Below are positions 33,385-42,822 of a DNA stretch of 64,000 bases, in pieces. The DNA is from Botryobacter ruber (GTDB taxonomy: Bacteria > Bacteroidota > Bacteroidia > Cytophagales > Hymenobacteraceae): contig NZ_QCZK02000035.1 in assembly GCF_003347595.2 (NCBI RefSeq), positions 186,001 to 250,000 on the forward strand. Reading direction: 5' to 3'. How positions within the stretch are numbered: the first letter of the stretch is position 1; every line of letters starts with the position of its first letter. The notes beneath the pieces are model-generated. The model was not told the DNA's origin. It searched no databases and saw only the letters and a program-made list of their open reading frames with translations. The position numbers and the translations under genes were made by a program.

Positions 33385-34956
33385 ATGACGACATATTTAT
33401 TTAAATACACTTCCTTTCTGCTGTTGCTCACAACGCTTTTAGCCTGGCAGGAACCCCTGCCGGAAAAGCAGGCAAGCACGAAAAGCAAAAGGCCCAACAT
33501 CCTGTTTTGTGTTGCAGATGATGCCTCTCTGGCGCACATGAGTGCTTATGGCAATACCTGGGTGAAAACCCCTGCCTTCGACCGGGTGGCGAAAGAGGGC
33601 CTGCTGTTTACCAACGCTTATACACCCAATGCCAAATGCTCTCCTTCCAGGGCCTGTATTTTAACGGGCCGTAACCCCTGGCAACTGGAGGAAGCCGCCA
33701 ACCACTGGTCTTTTTTTCCTGCAAAATTCATCACCTTTATGGAAGAGCTGGACAAGAACGGGTACCAGGTTGGTTTTACCGGAAAAGGCTGGGGACCCGG
33801 TAACCCGGGGGAGGTAAACGGCAAACGGCGCGAAGTAACAGGACCTGCTTTTAATGCTGCCAGAACCAAGCCACCTACCGGCGGTATCTCCAACATAGAC
33901 TATGCTGCCAATTTTGAAAAGTTCCTGGACGGGAAAGCCAAAGAAGAGCCTTTCTGTTTCTGGTATGGTTCGCACGAGCCGCACCGGGGCTACAAATATG
34001 GCTCGGGTGTGGAACAGGGGAAAAAGAAGTTATCCGACATCGACAAGGTGCCCGATTACTGGCCCGACACCAAAGAGGTACGAAACGATATGCTCGACTA
34101 TGGCTACGAAGTGGAATACTTTGATGCGCAGCTGGGTAAAATGCTGGCGATACTCGAAAAGCGGGGCGAGCTGGAAAACACCATCATTGTAGTAACTTCC
34201 GATAACGGCATGCCTTTCCCGCGGGTGAAGGGGCACGTGTACGAAGCAGCCAACCACCTGCCGCTGGCTGTTATGTGGAAGAATGGCATAAAAAGCACCG
34301 GCAGAAAAATAGAAGATTACGTGAGCTTCATCGATTTTGCGCCTACCTTTCTGGAAGCTGCAGGCGTAAGTCCGGAGCAGGGGGGCATGCAGCCCGTGCA
34401 GGGAAAATCGCTGCTTCCCATTTTTACCTCCGCTAAGGAAGGGCAGGTAGATAAGAGCAGGAACTATGTGTTGCTGGGCCGGGAACGAACGGATATCGGG
34501 CGTCCGCACGACTGGGGCTACCCGGTACGGGCCATTGTGAAAGACAACTACATTTACTCCATCAACTACGAACCCGACCGCTGGCCCAGCGGCAACCCCG
34601 AAACCGGCTACCTCGACACCGACAGCAGCCCCACCAAAACAGCGGTGTTAGCTACCCGGGATTCTCCGGCACAACAGTATTTATGGGCTGCTTCCTTCGG
34701 TAAAAGAGGAGCGGAAGAGCTCTATCAACTGGAGAAAGACCCTTTTTCGATGAAGAATGTGGCAGGAGAGCTGGCGCATGCAAAAACGAAAGCAGCCTTA
34801 AAAGCAATCCTGGAGCAGGAACTGAAAGCGCAGCAGGACCCCCGCATGTTTGGGCAGGGTGCTGTTTTTGATGCATACAAAAATATGAACCCGAAAGTCC
34901 GCAACTTTTACGAGCGGTATATGAAAGGCGAGATTCCTGCAAGGGACGGGCATTGA
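33385..34956 (+). CDS. S1-family sulfatase, sulfamidase-like
   Basis: A 523-residue exported sulfatase. Asp45-Asp46 lie in VADDASL, the formylglycine motif is C85-S-P-S-R in NAKCSPSRACILTGRNPW, the Lys block is TGKGWGPG, and the metal loop is TSDNGMPFPR. The GKGWGPG form replaces the common GKWHLG and is typical of the N-sulfoglucosamine-sulfohydrolase-like group. It follows GH2 paralogue 2 by 19 bp and precedes another sulfatase by 43 bp, forming a GH2-sulfatase-sulfatase operon. Confidence 0.91.
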   Translation: MTTYLFKYTSFLLLLTTLLAWQEPLPEKQASTKSKRPNILFCVADDASLAHMSAYGNTWVKTPAFDRVAKEGLLFTNAYTPNAKCSPSRACILTGRNPWQLEEAANHWSFFPAKFITFMEELDKNGYQVGFTGKGWGPGNPGEVNGKRREVTGPAFNAARTKPPTGGISNIDYAANFEKFLDGKAKEEPFCFWYGSHEPHRGYKYGSGVEQGKKKLSDIDKVPDYWPDTKEVRNDMLDYGYEVEYFDAQLGKMLAILEKRGELENTIIVVTSDNGMPFPRVKGHVYEAANHLPLAVMWKNGIKSTGRKIEDYVSFIDFAPTFLEAAGVSPEQGGMQPVQGKSLLPIFTSAKEGQVDKSRNYVLLGRERTDIGRPHDWGYPVRAIVKDNYIYSINYEPDRWPSGNPETGYLDTDSSPTKTAVLATRDSPAQQYLWAASFGKRGAEELYQLEKDPFSMKNVAGELAHAKTKAALKAILEQELKAQQDPRMFGQGAVFDAYKNMNPKVRNFYERYMKGEIPARDGH

Positions 34957-34999
34957 CTTCTGACCGGAAATATCAGTTTAAAAACCAAGTTACTGTAAC

Positions 35000-36469
35000 A
35001 TGAGATACATTTTGCATAACCAGCTAAAGAAACTTTGCGCAGCCCTTGTTATGGCGGCTGTGGCTACGTCCTGTTCTTCATCTACCACGTCGCAGCAGGA
35101 GCAGCAGGCGGTGGAGGCCCGTAAGCCCAACATCATCTTTATCCTGGCCGACGACCTGGGCTACTCGGAACTGGGCGCTTATGGCAACACCTTTAACGAA
35201 ACGCCGAACCTCGACAAGCTTGCTTCAGAAGGAGTGCGTTTCACCAATGCGTATGCTGCCGCACCGGTATGTTCTCCGTTCAGAGCCGCCCTGATGACCG
35301 GCCAGTACCCCGCCCGCATTGGCATCACCGATTACCTGCGCCCGGATGCGGCCGGTCACCTGGATACCGCTTATGTTACCATGGCCGAAATGCTGCAGCA
35401 GCATGGCTACAGGACCGGGATTGTAGGCAAATGGCACCTCTCCGGTTACCTCAACCACAATGCTCCCGAAGAAACCCTGCCCGATAAGCATGGCTTTGAT
35501 GAAGTAATCGTAAGCGAGAACCGGGGTATTGCCAACGGCACTTATTTCCACCCGTACCACTTCAACCGCGAAATAGAAAAGAAGCTACCCGACGAGAAGG
35601 AATACCTGACCGACCGGCAGAATGTGGAGGCCGTGGAGTTTATCGAGCGGAACAAGGACAAGCCTTTCTTCCTGTACCTGAGCCATTACGGGGTGCATAC
35701 GCAGCTGCACGGCAAGCCGGAGCTGGTGGATCGCTTCCGGAATAAGGCCGGAGCCGGTACCAGCGAACCATCCAGGGAAAATGCTCAGAATGACCCTTAC
35801 AAAAAGTTTCCGGCCGATTACCGCGCACCCAAGAACAACCCGCACCTGGCCGCCCAGCTCTACTCCATCGACGAAGGGGTGGGCATGATCATGGAGAAGC
35901 TCAAAAGCCTGGGGCTGGACGAAAATACCATCATCGTATTTACCAGCGACAACGGCGGCGAAACCAATGTTACCACCAACGCACCACTGCGAGCCGGTAA
36001 AAGCACCCTTTACGAAGGCGGTGTGCGGGAGCCGCTCCTTGTCTGGTATCCTTCCCGTTTTGCCAAAGGAGCCGTGGTGAACGAGCCCGTAGTCAATTTC
36101 GATTTTTACCCGACATTCGAAGAAACCATAGGAGCAGAACACAAGGGGCAGCAGCTCGATGGCATATCCTTTGCCCGCGTGCTGACGGAACCTTCGGCTA
36201 CTTTACCAAAACGCAGTTTCTACTGGCACTACCCGCTCGACGAGCCCCACTTCCTGGGGGGCAGGTCCGGCGGCAGCATCCGCAACGGCGACTGGAAACT
36301 GATCGAGTTTTTCGATAAAAACGAAGTGCAGCTGTATAACCTGAAGGAGGATATCGGCGAAGAAAACGATCTTGCAAAGCAGTACCCGGAGAAGGTGAAA
36401 GAACTACAGGCAGAACTGTCCGGCTGGCGCACCTCTGTTGGAGCAACAGGATATACCCTGAAAAACTAA
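35000..36469 (+). CDS. S1-family sulfatase lipoprotein with CSPFR motif
   Basis: A 489-residue sulfatase with a lipoprotein-type signal ending ATSC (Cys25). Asp51-Asp52 lie in LADDLG. The formylglycine motif is C91-S-P-F-R: Cys, Pro and Arg are kept, but Phe takes the place of the usual Ser, Thr or Ala. GKWHLS and TSDNGGE are intact, so activity is likely. It closely resembles the sulfatase at 43280 (shared APVCSP, TGQYPAR and GITD blocks), which has the normal CSPTR. It is last in the operon begun at 31128, and a dispersed repeat begins at the base after its stop codon. Confidence 0.91.
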   Translation: MRYILHNQLKKLCAALVMAAVATSCSSSTTSQQEQQAVEARKPNIIFILADDLGYSELGAYGNTFNETPNLDKLASEGVRFTNAYAAAPVCSPFRAALMTGQYPARIGITDYLRPDAAGHLDTAYVTMAEMLQQHGYRTGIVGKWHLSGYLNHNAPEETLPDKHGFDEVIVSENRGIANGTYFHPYHFNREIEKKLPDEKEYLTDRQNVEAVEFIERNKDKPFFLYLSHYGVHTQLHGKPELVDRFRNKAGAGTSEPSRENAQNDPYKKFPADYRAPKNNPHLAAQLYSIDEGVGMIMEKLKSLGLDENTIIVFTSDNGGETNVTTNAPLRAGKSTLYEGGVREPLLVWYPSRFAKGAVVNEPVVNFDFYPTFEETIGAEHKGQQLDGISFARVLTEPSATLPKRSFYWHYPLDEPHFLGGRSGGSIRNGDWKLIEFFDKNEVQLYNLKEDIGEENDLAKQYPEKVKELQAELSGWRTSVGATGYTLKN

Positions 36470-36496
36470 CTGCACCTGCCACCACAGCCTCTGCTG
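36470..36496 (-). repeat. Dispersed intergenic repeat, copy 12
   Basis: Begins at the base right after the sulfatase stop. On the minus strand it reads CAGCAGAGGCTGTGG then TGGCAGGTGCAG. Similarity to copy 13 extends to 47 bp (36470-36516). Confidence 0.85.
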
Positions 36497-36550
36497 CAAG
36501 CCTGTAGCGCTTCAGGAATCAGTTGCTCCCAGTTGCTCCAGTTGCCCAAT

Positions 36551-36797
36551 TGCTCTTCCGGACGTCCTCGTCCGGAAGCTTTCTGCCGGGGGACATCCGT
36601 GTCCCCGTTGCACATACGTTGACAAGGCTCCAAGGCTCTTTCGGATGTTTTCATCCGAAAGTCAACTGTTGGGGATCTCCAGATCCCCGTGAACCAGCAG
36701 AAATCTCTATCCATGTCCTCTTCCTGCTCCTATTGGTCTACGGGGATCTGGAGATCCCCAACAGTTATTTTCCGGATGAAAACATCCGGAAAAGCAA
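36551..36797. repeat. Cluster of three double-hairpin (REP-like) units
   Basis: Each unit has a first hairpin with a TCCGGA-type stem and a second with a GGGGA-type stem. Unit A: CTTCCGGACG/CGTCCGGAAG (36555-36578) and GGGGACA/TGTCCCC (36589-36606). Unit B: CTTTCGGATG/CATCCGAAAG (36638-36661) and GGGGATCT/AGATCCCC (36671-36688). Unit C is inverted: GGGGATCT/AGATCCCC (36742-36759) and TTTTCCGGATG/CATCCGGAAAA (36768-36792). Stem differences between units are compensated on both arms. Flanked by dispersed repeat copies 12 and 13. Confidence 0.85.
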
Positions 36798-36830
36798 TAG
36801 TAGACTACTAAATATCTCATGAATAATTAA

Positions 36831-36858
36831 CTGCAGCTGTTACCACAGTCTCTGCTGC
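36831..36858 (-). repeat. Dispersed intergenic repeat, copy 13
   Basis: A direct duplicate of copy 12. The shared 47 bp run through GCGCTTCAGG (36831-36877). It lies just upstream of the phosphoesterase gene. Confidence 0.8.
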
Positions 36859-36897
36859 ATGCCTGGAGCGCTTCAGGTAGTATTAACCATTTCAACC

Positions 36898-38505
36898 ATG
36901 ATAAATCAAAAGAAAATTACGTTACTGGCTGGCAGCCTGCTGCTGGCACTGTCGGTGCAGGCGCAGTCGAAGGTACAGGGCTATGTGTTTGAAGACGCCA
37001 ACCGGAACGGTAAAATGGATGGCCGCGAAAAAGGAATAGCCCAGGTAGCCGTAACCAACGGGCTGGAGGTGGTGCTGACCGATAAAAAGGGAAAGTACAC
37101 GTTGCCAATCGGTAAAGACAATATTATTGCTGTTATCAAACCGTCGGGCTACAAAACCCCGACAGATGCCAATAACCTGCCCCGGTTTTACTACATTTAT
37201 AAACCGGGTGGTTCACCTGCTGGTCTTGAGTATAAAGGTGTAGCGCCTACCGGTCCGCTTCCCAAATCGGTAAACTTTGCCTTATCGCCTTCCCCTGAGA
37301 CCGATGCCTTTACAACACTTGTTTTCGGCGATCCACAGCCCTATAGCAAAGAGGAAGTAGATTTCTTTGCCCGGGGTGTGGTGTCGGAAGTAGAAGGAGT
37401 AAAGAATGTGGTTTTCGGGCTGAGCCTGGGCGACCTGGTGGGCAACGACCTGGCCCTGTTTAACCCCTACATCGAGGCGGTGAAGAAAGTGGGCATTCCG
37501 TGGTACAACCTGATGGGCAACCACGACATGAACTTCGATGTAAAAGCCGACTCGCTTTCCGACGAAACCTACGAAGCCCATTTCGGCCCTGCCAACTATG
37601 CCTTTAACTATGGCAAAGCCCACTTTATCGTGCTGGACGATATCCTGTACCCCGACCCGCGTGGCAAGAGCAAGTACTGGGCCGGCTTCCGGAAAGACCA
37701 GCTGGACTTTATCGAAAACGACCTGAAGCATGTGCCCAAAGACCGGTTGGTGGTGCTGGCGTTCCATATTCCGCTCAAGCCCGGTTTCCGGCAGAAGGAC
37801 CTGAATCGGCTGTTCGAACTACTGAAAGATTACCCGCACACGCTGTCGCTTTCGGCACACACCCATATTCAGAAACAGGACTTCTTTACAAAAGAAGACG
37901 GCTGGCTGCAGGACAGGCCGCACCACGAGTACAATGCCGGCACCACCTCCGGTAACTGGTACTCGGGCAAACTGGATGCAAATGGCACACCGGAAGCTAC
38001 CATGCCCGACGGCACACCCAAAGGCTACGCCTTCCTCACCATCACCGGCAATCAGTACGTGATAGACTACAAAGTAACCACCAAGCCGCGTGACTACCGC
38101 ATGGCCCTCTATGCGCCTAAAGTGGTTCCCCAACTGAAGAGCACCACTGCCAGTCTGTATGCCAACTTCTTTATGGGCAGCGAAAAAGATATCCTGGAGT
38201 ACCGCGTAGACGATGGTCCCTGGAAGCGAATGGCTTTTTACCCGGATTTTGACCCGATGTTTTTAAACAAACTAAATGAGTGGGATACCACCGAAGAGCT
38301 GTTCCCGGGACCGGTACGCCGGCCCAGCAATGCCCGCAACAGCACCCACCTCTGGCGCGCCTCTATCCCGTCTAACCTGGAGCCCGGCGTGCATGTGATT
38401 GAAGTAAAGGTAAAAGACATGTTCGGCAGAACCTTTACCGACAAAATCAGCTACCGGATAGAGAAGTCGAAGCCGCTCCCGGAGCAGGCTCTCAAGACAG
38501 ATTGA
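36898..38505 (+). CDS. Three-domain calcineurin-like metallophosphoesterase
   Basis: A 535-residue exported protein. The ATG at 36898 gives a signal peptide ending VQAQS; a longer frame from 36859 would translate part of a dispersed repeat. Residues about 25-95 are an SdrD/CNA-B-like domain (GYVFEDANRNGKMDGREKG), which often binds calcium. The central metallophosphoesterase has FGDPQP, SLGDLVGND, GNHDMNF, AFHIPL and SAHTHIQ. A C-terminal beta domain follows. This is the architecture of envelope phosphoesterases found in many Bacteroidota. The substrate is unknown; the locus suggests a phosphate-bearing glycan or envelope lipid. Confidence 0.9.
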   Translation: MINQKKITLLAGSLLLALSVQAQSKVQGYVFEDANRNGKMDGREKGIAQVAVTNGLEVVLTDKKGKYTLPIGKDNIIAVIKPSGYKTPTDANNLPRFYYIYKPGGSPAGLEYKGVAPTGPLPKSVNFALSPSPETDAFTTLVFGDPQPYSKEEVDFFARGVVSEVEGVKNVVFGLSLGDLVGNDLALFNPYIEAVKKVGIPWYNLMGNHDMNFDVKADSLSDETYEAHFGPANYAFNYGKAHFIVLDDILYPDPRGKSKYWAGFRKDQLDFIENDLKHVPKDRLVVLAFHIPLKPGFRQKDLNRLFELLKDYPHTLSLSAHTHIQKQDFFTKEDGWLQDRPHHEYNAGTTSGNWYSGKLDANGTPEATMPDGTPKGYAFLTITGNQYVIDYKVTTKPRDYRMALYAPKVVPQLKSTTASLYANFFMGSEKDILEYRVDDGPWKRMAFYPDFDPMFLNKLNEWDTTEELFPGPVRRPSNARNSTHLWRASIPSNLEPGVHVIEVKVKDMFGRTFTDKISYRIEKSKPLPEQALKTD

Positions 38506-38569
38506 TACCAAATAGTAAAAAGGACCTTCCATTACATGACCACCAGTAGCTAGCTTGACTGCAGTTTGG

Positions 38570-38595
38570 GGTAGGGGCCCTATTGATCCCCTACC
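38570..38595 (+). other. GC-rich hairpin after phosphoesterase
   Basis: GGTAGGGG (38570-38577) pairs perfectly with CCCCTACC (38588-38595) over a 10-nt loop, 64 bp after the stop. There is no T-run, so it is more likely a REP-type or mRNA-stabilising hairpin than a classical terminator. Confidence 0.5.
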
Positions 38596-38657
38596 GGGAT
38601 GACAAAGGAGGAATAGTTTTGTGGAACTGAGTAAATACTTTCTGGTATGATTTGCAT

Positions 38658-38686
38658 AGCAGGAGAGGCAGTGGTGGCAGGTGCAG
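38658..38686 (+). repeat. Dispersed intergenic repeat, copy 14
   Basis: Reads AGCAGGAGAGGCAGTGG then TGGCAGGTGCAG, immediately next to the HTCS terminator hairpin. Confidence 0.75.
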
Positions 38687-38688
38687 AA

Positions 38689-38720
38689 CAAAAAAGGCAG
38701 CGTTTCATAGCGCTGCCTTT
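38689..38720 (-). terminator. Bidirectional intrinsic terminator after HTCS
   Basis: GGCAGCG (38696-38702) pairs with CGCTGCC (38711-38717) over an 8-nt loop. Read on the minus strand, the stem is followed by six T residues. It lies 20 bp after the HTCS stop and also faces the convergent phosphoesterase gene. Confidence 0.85.
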
Positions 38721-38739
38721 GCTGTTTGTATAACTCCCG

Positions 38740-41700
38740 CTATCCCTGTGTCGACTCCAGTTCCTGCAGGTGCTTTTCGGTGAATTCGCTTGGTGTAATT
38801 TTGAACTGTTGCACAAAGCACTTGGAGAAGTAGGAGTGGGAGTTGAAGCCCACCATGTAGCCTACTTCCGAAATGTTGTACTCGTTCTGTAACAGCAGCT
38901 TGGCTGCGTGCTTGAGCCTTACCAGGCGGATAAATTCGTTTGGCACCTGGCCCGTGAGCGACTTCAGCTTCTTGTGCAGCGACGAACGGCTCATGGCCAT
39001 TTCGCGGCTCAGCTCCTCTACCGACAGCTTCGGATCGGTGATGCGTTCTTCTATCGTTTCCACGATCTTTTTCAGGAAGGCATTGTCGCGGGTGTTGGTG
39101 GTGAGGGTGGTGGTGTCGGCAAACGGCTGCTGCGAGAACTTTAGCTTCAGGGTTGCCCTTGCCTCCAGCTGATTTTTGATTACCACCTTCAGGTGGCGCC
39201 ATTTAAACGGTTTGGTAATGTAAAAGTCTGCACCACTTTCTATCCCCTCTATCTCTGCATCGGAATTAGATTGTGCCGTTAGCAACACAAACGGAAGATG
39301 GCTGAACGCAATGTTGCTCTTCACCTGCTGGCACAATGTAATGCCGTCCATCTCAGGCATCATTAAATCAGAGATAATCAGGTCAACCTCGTCCTTATCC
39401 AGGCACTCCAGGGCTTCCAACCCGTTTTGGGCAGTAACGCAACGGTAGTTTTCGCCTTCGAGGCCTTTAGAGATATAATCGCGCAACGACTCGTCATCCT
39501 CCACCAGCAGGATGGTAGTTTTTCCGCTGTTTTCCGCTGCAGCATCTGGTTCAGGGGTATTGTCTTCATCTGCAGCTAAAGCCACCGGCTCGGGCATTGC
39601 TGCCGGTTGGTCGCACTCCTTAAACGGAAGCAGCACCGTGAAAGTAGTTTTTACTCCTTCTTCGCTTTCCACCAACAGGTCGCCGCCATGCTTTATGGAT
39701 AAAGACTTTGCCAGTGCAAGCCCGATACCGGTACCGCCCAGGTTGCTGTAGTGGTGCTTGCCGGAGGTAATTTTAAAGAACTTTTTGAAAATGCTGTCGA
39801 GCTGCTCTTTCGGAATGCCGATGCCGTCGTCTTCGATGCTGATAGAGAAGAACTGCCGGCCATTTTCGTTGTTAACAGGTGCATTAATGCTTAGTTTAAC
39901 GCTGGTGCGGGTAAACTTAAAGGCATTGCTCAGCAGGTTGCTCAGTATTTTGGTAAGCGCCTCCGGGTCTGTTTCTACAATGAACCGGTTTATGTGCGTG
40001 TTCATCGAGAACCGGATGTCCTGCTTCTGGGCGATAGGCGAGAACCTGGAATACAAGGCCTGTACCATCGACACGAGCTCCATTTGCTCCAGGTTAATGG
40101 TATAAATTTTACTTTCGATTCTCCTGAAATCGAGCAGTTGGTTTACAAGCGTGAGCAAACGGTTGGAGTTATCGTCCATTACCCGGAGCTGCTCCTGCAC
40201 CTCGGGGCCACCTTTGCCCGAGGCGATAAGGTCTTCCAGCGGTGCTGTAATCAGGGTCAAAGGCGTCCGGACTTCGTGGGCCATGGTGATGAAGAAGTCC
40301 ATCTTCTGCTTGTAGAACTCTTTTTCTTCTTTGTTTTTCAGCCTTTCCAGGCGGATCTTATTTTTCCGCTTCACATTGCGTATGGCAGCTCTTCTGGCCA
40401 GAACAAAAACAAAGACAGCAAGTGCCAGGTAGAAAAGATAGGCAACGGTGGTTTTATAAAATGGCGGGAGAATCGTTATTTTCATGGAGGCAGCCTGCTT
40501 GTTCCAGGTGCCGTCGTTGTTGGTGGCTTTTACCCGGAAAGTGTATTCGCCTGCGGGTAAGTTTGTGTAGGTTGCTTTGCGCTGGTCCTCTACATAGTTC
40601 CAGTCTTTGTCAAAGCCTTCCATCTTAAAAGCATAGCTTGTTTTTTGAGGCGATATAAAGCTAAGCGCGGCATATTCGAAACTGACAACCGACTGGTCGT
40701 GCGAAAGGGTGAGGTGCCTGGAATAATGGAGAAGCTTATTTAAAGGGCTTTTCTCGCTGCTGATGGTAACATCTTTGTTAAAGAGCTGCAGGTTGGTAAG
40801 AGCGATTGCGTTTTTGGAGTTAATGCTTTTTAAGCTGTCCGGTTTAAACACGTTAAAGCCATTGATGCCGCCAAAATAAAAGTTTCCGTCCGATGCCTTC
40901 AGGTAAGCTTTAAAGTTAAACTGGCGGCTCTGGAGCTTGTCAAATTTTCCGTACCGTTTGCTCTGGTAGGTTTTAGGATCAAACTTATAGATCCCATTAT
41001 TGGTCGACAGCCAGAGCTGTCCTTTAGGGTCTTCCAGCACTCCATATACAATAGAACTGGAGATGCCGTATTGTTCATCAATTACCTTGAAGGTGTTTTT
41101 GCTGCGATCGAAAAAGTTTAAACCGCCGCCTTCTGTTCCCAGCCACAAGTTCCCGGATTTATCGCAGAAAATGGAAATAACCTTGTTTGTACTGATCGAA
41201 TTCGGGTCGGCAGATTTGGAGTACTGCCGCCATTTGTTTGTTTTTTGGTCATGGGCAATCAGCCCGAAGTTGTAGGTGGCAAACCAGATCACGCCACGGT
41301 CATCTTCGTAAATATCGTAAATACAGGCCCTTGTCAGGTTATGATCGTTGATACGGGTAAAGTTGTCTTTCTCCGGGTTGTAGATCGAAACACCGGCAAC
41401 CGTTCCGACCCAGATTCTACCTTTCCGGTCTTCGTTAATTGTATAAACGGTGTTGTTGCTGATCGTCGTAGGATCGTCCTGGTTAGAGAGGTACCGTTTT
41501 ATTTTTCCTGTTTTGGGGTTGTAAATATTTAAACCGCCCGAAAAAGTGCCGATCCAGATGTTGCCGCTTTTGTCTTTGTAAAGCGTATGGATGTTGTGGT
41601 AAGACAGGTTCTCCTGCCAGGGCTCAAAAGGATACTGCTTAAATGTTTTGGAGTGTACATCAAATAAGTTGAGCCCGCCGTCTTCGGTTCCTACCCAAAC

Positions 41701-42822
41701 TTTGCCGGCATCATCCTCTAAAAAAGTACTTACGGCATTGCCTGATAAAGCCCGTTGTTCGCCGGTAGGGTAGTATAACTCGATGTTGGTGTCTTTTCCG
41801 TGAAAATAATTTACACCTCCAAAATAGGTACCGAGCCAGATACCGCCTTCTTTGTCTTCAAAAATAGTGTAAATGGCATCGTCGCTGATACTGAAGGGAT
41901 CGTTATTCTTGTTTGTGTGATGCGTAAAAGTTTGTGTAGGAATATCCAGGATATTTAAGCCTTTCTCTGTTCCAATGTATAACTTGTTTGGGTTGGGTTG
42001 GTAAATAGACCGGACAATGTTATCGTTAATAGAATTGTTGTCAGACTTCAGGTATTGTTTAAATGTGTCTGTGCTTTTATTGTACAAATTTAACCCCCCG
42101 GTAAGGGTGCCCACCCAGATATTGCCGCTTAGGTCTTTGTACAACTCAATAATGTTGCTGTGCGAAATACTGCCAGGCTCCTGCGAAGCATAATAATGTC
42201 TGAAAGTCATTTTAACGGGGTCCAGCACATCGAGGCCGCGCACGGTTGCAATCCAGATATTCCCGTCGTTGTCCTCTGTCAGGTTGCGGACGAGGTTCAT
42301 GGAGATGGATTGGGGGTTATTGGGGCGGTGAACAAAATTCCGGAGCGCTTCTGTCTTCGGATTATACTGGAACAAGCCTTTGCTGCCGGTAGCAATCCAT
42401 AAATTCCCGCGCTTATCCCGGATAATGTCAAACACCAACTGAGGCCCCAGTTTTTCAAAATACCGGAAAGATTCTTTTTCAAGATCCAGCAGGTAAATAC
42501 CCTCTTCGGTACCTACCCAATACGTTTTGTCATCGTACTTAAAGATCTTCCTGATAAAGTTGTTGCCAATGGAAACCGGGTTTTTCTTGTCGAATTTAAA
42601 AGACTTGAACTGGTAGCCGTCGAACCGGCTCAACCCGTCTTTTGTGCCAAACCACATATATCCCTGCTCGTCCTGCGAAATAGCCCATACGGTATTGGAG
42701 CTTAACCCGTCGGTAACGGTGTAATTCCGGAAATGGATCCTGTCTTTGGCGACTGCTTCTGAAAAAAAGGCAGCCAGAAACAGCATAAGCGTAAACGCAA
42801 ACAGTTTTTTAGTTGGTAACAT
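38740..42822 (-). CDS. Hybrid two-component system sensor/regulator (HTCS)
   Basis: A 1360-residue single-protein two-component system of the type that controls Bacteroidota polysaccharide loci. I use the ATG at 42822, which gives a clean signal peptide. Periplasmic two-bladed-propeller repeats (about 25-650, many GNIWIGT-like motifs) and a Y_Y_Y domain sense oligosaccharides. A membrane segment lies near residue 797. The kinase has His849 in AHEVRTPL and an ATPase with DDGIGIP and GTGIGLAL. A receiver domain has phospho-acceptor Asp1152 in ISDLMMPEMDG. An AraC-type helix-turn-helix ends the protein (about 1255-1355). It is the only DNA-binding regulator in the window, hence the prime candidate to bind the five tandem GCTACA operators. 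Confidence 0.95.
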   Translation of the reverse strand: MLPTKKLFAFTLMLFLAAFFSEAVAKDRIHFRNYTVTDGLSSNTVWAISQDEQGYMWFGTKDGLSRFDGYQFKSFKFDKKNPVSIGNNFIRKIFKYDDKTYWVGTEEGIYLLDLEKESFRYFEKLGPQLVFDIIRDKRGNLWIATGSKGLFQYNPKTEALRNFVHRPNNPQSISMNLVRNLTEDNDGNIWIATVRGLDVLDPVKMTFRHYYASQEPGSISHSNIIELYKDLSGNIWVGTLTGGLNLYNKSTDTFKQYLKSDNNSINDNIVRSIYQPNPNKLYIGTEKGLNILDIPTQTFTHHTNKNNDPFSISDDAIYTIFEDKEGGIWLGTYFGGVNYFHGKDTNIELYYPTGEQRALSGNAVSTFLEDDAGKVWVGTEDGGLNLFDVHSKTFKQYPFEPWQENLSYHNIHTLYKDKSGNIWIGTFSGGLNIYNPKTGKIKRYLSNQDDPTTISNNTVYTINEDRKGRIWVGTVAGVSIYNPEKDNFTRINDHNLTRACIYDIYEDDRGVIWFATYNFGLIAHDQKTNKWRQYSKSADPNSISTNKVISIFCDKSGNLWLGTEGGGLNFFDRSKNTFKVIDEQYGISSSIVYGVLEDPKGQLWLSTNNGIYKFDPKTYQSKRYGKFDKLQSRQFNFKAYLKASDGNFYFGGINGFNVFKPDSLKSINSKNAIALTNLQLFNKDVTISSEKSPLNKLLHYSRHLTLSHDQSVVSFEYAALSFISPQKTSYAFKMEGFDKDWNYVEDQRKATYTNLPAGEYTFRVKATNNDGTWNKQAASMKITILPPFYKTTVAYLFYLALAVFVFVLARRAAIRNVKRKNKIRLERLKNKEEKEFYKQKMDFFITMAHEVRTPLTLITAPLEDLIASGKGGPEVQEQLRVMDDNSNRLLTLVNQLLDFRRIESKIYTINLEQMELVSMVQALYSRFSPIAQKQDIRFSMNTHINRFIVETDPEALTKILSNLLSNAFKFTRTSVKLSINAPVNNENGRQFFSISIEDDGIGIPKEQLDSIFKKFFKITSGKHHYSNLGGTGIGLALAKSLSIKHGGDLLVESEEGVKTTFTVLLPFKECDQPAAMPEPVALAADEDNTPEPDAAAENSGKTTILLVEDDESLRDYISKGLEGENYRCVTAQNGLEALECLDKDEVDLIISDLMMPEMDGITLCQQVKSNIAFSHLPFVLLTAQSNSDAEIEGIESGADFYITKPFKWRHLKVVIKNQLEARATLKLKFSQQPFADTTTLTTNTRDNAFLKKIVETIEERITDPKLSVEELSREMAMSRSSLHKKLKSLTGQVPNEFIRLVRLKHAAKLLLQNEYNISEVGYMVGFNSHSYFSKCFVQQFKITPSEFTEKHLQELESTQG

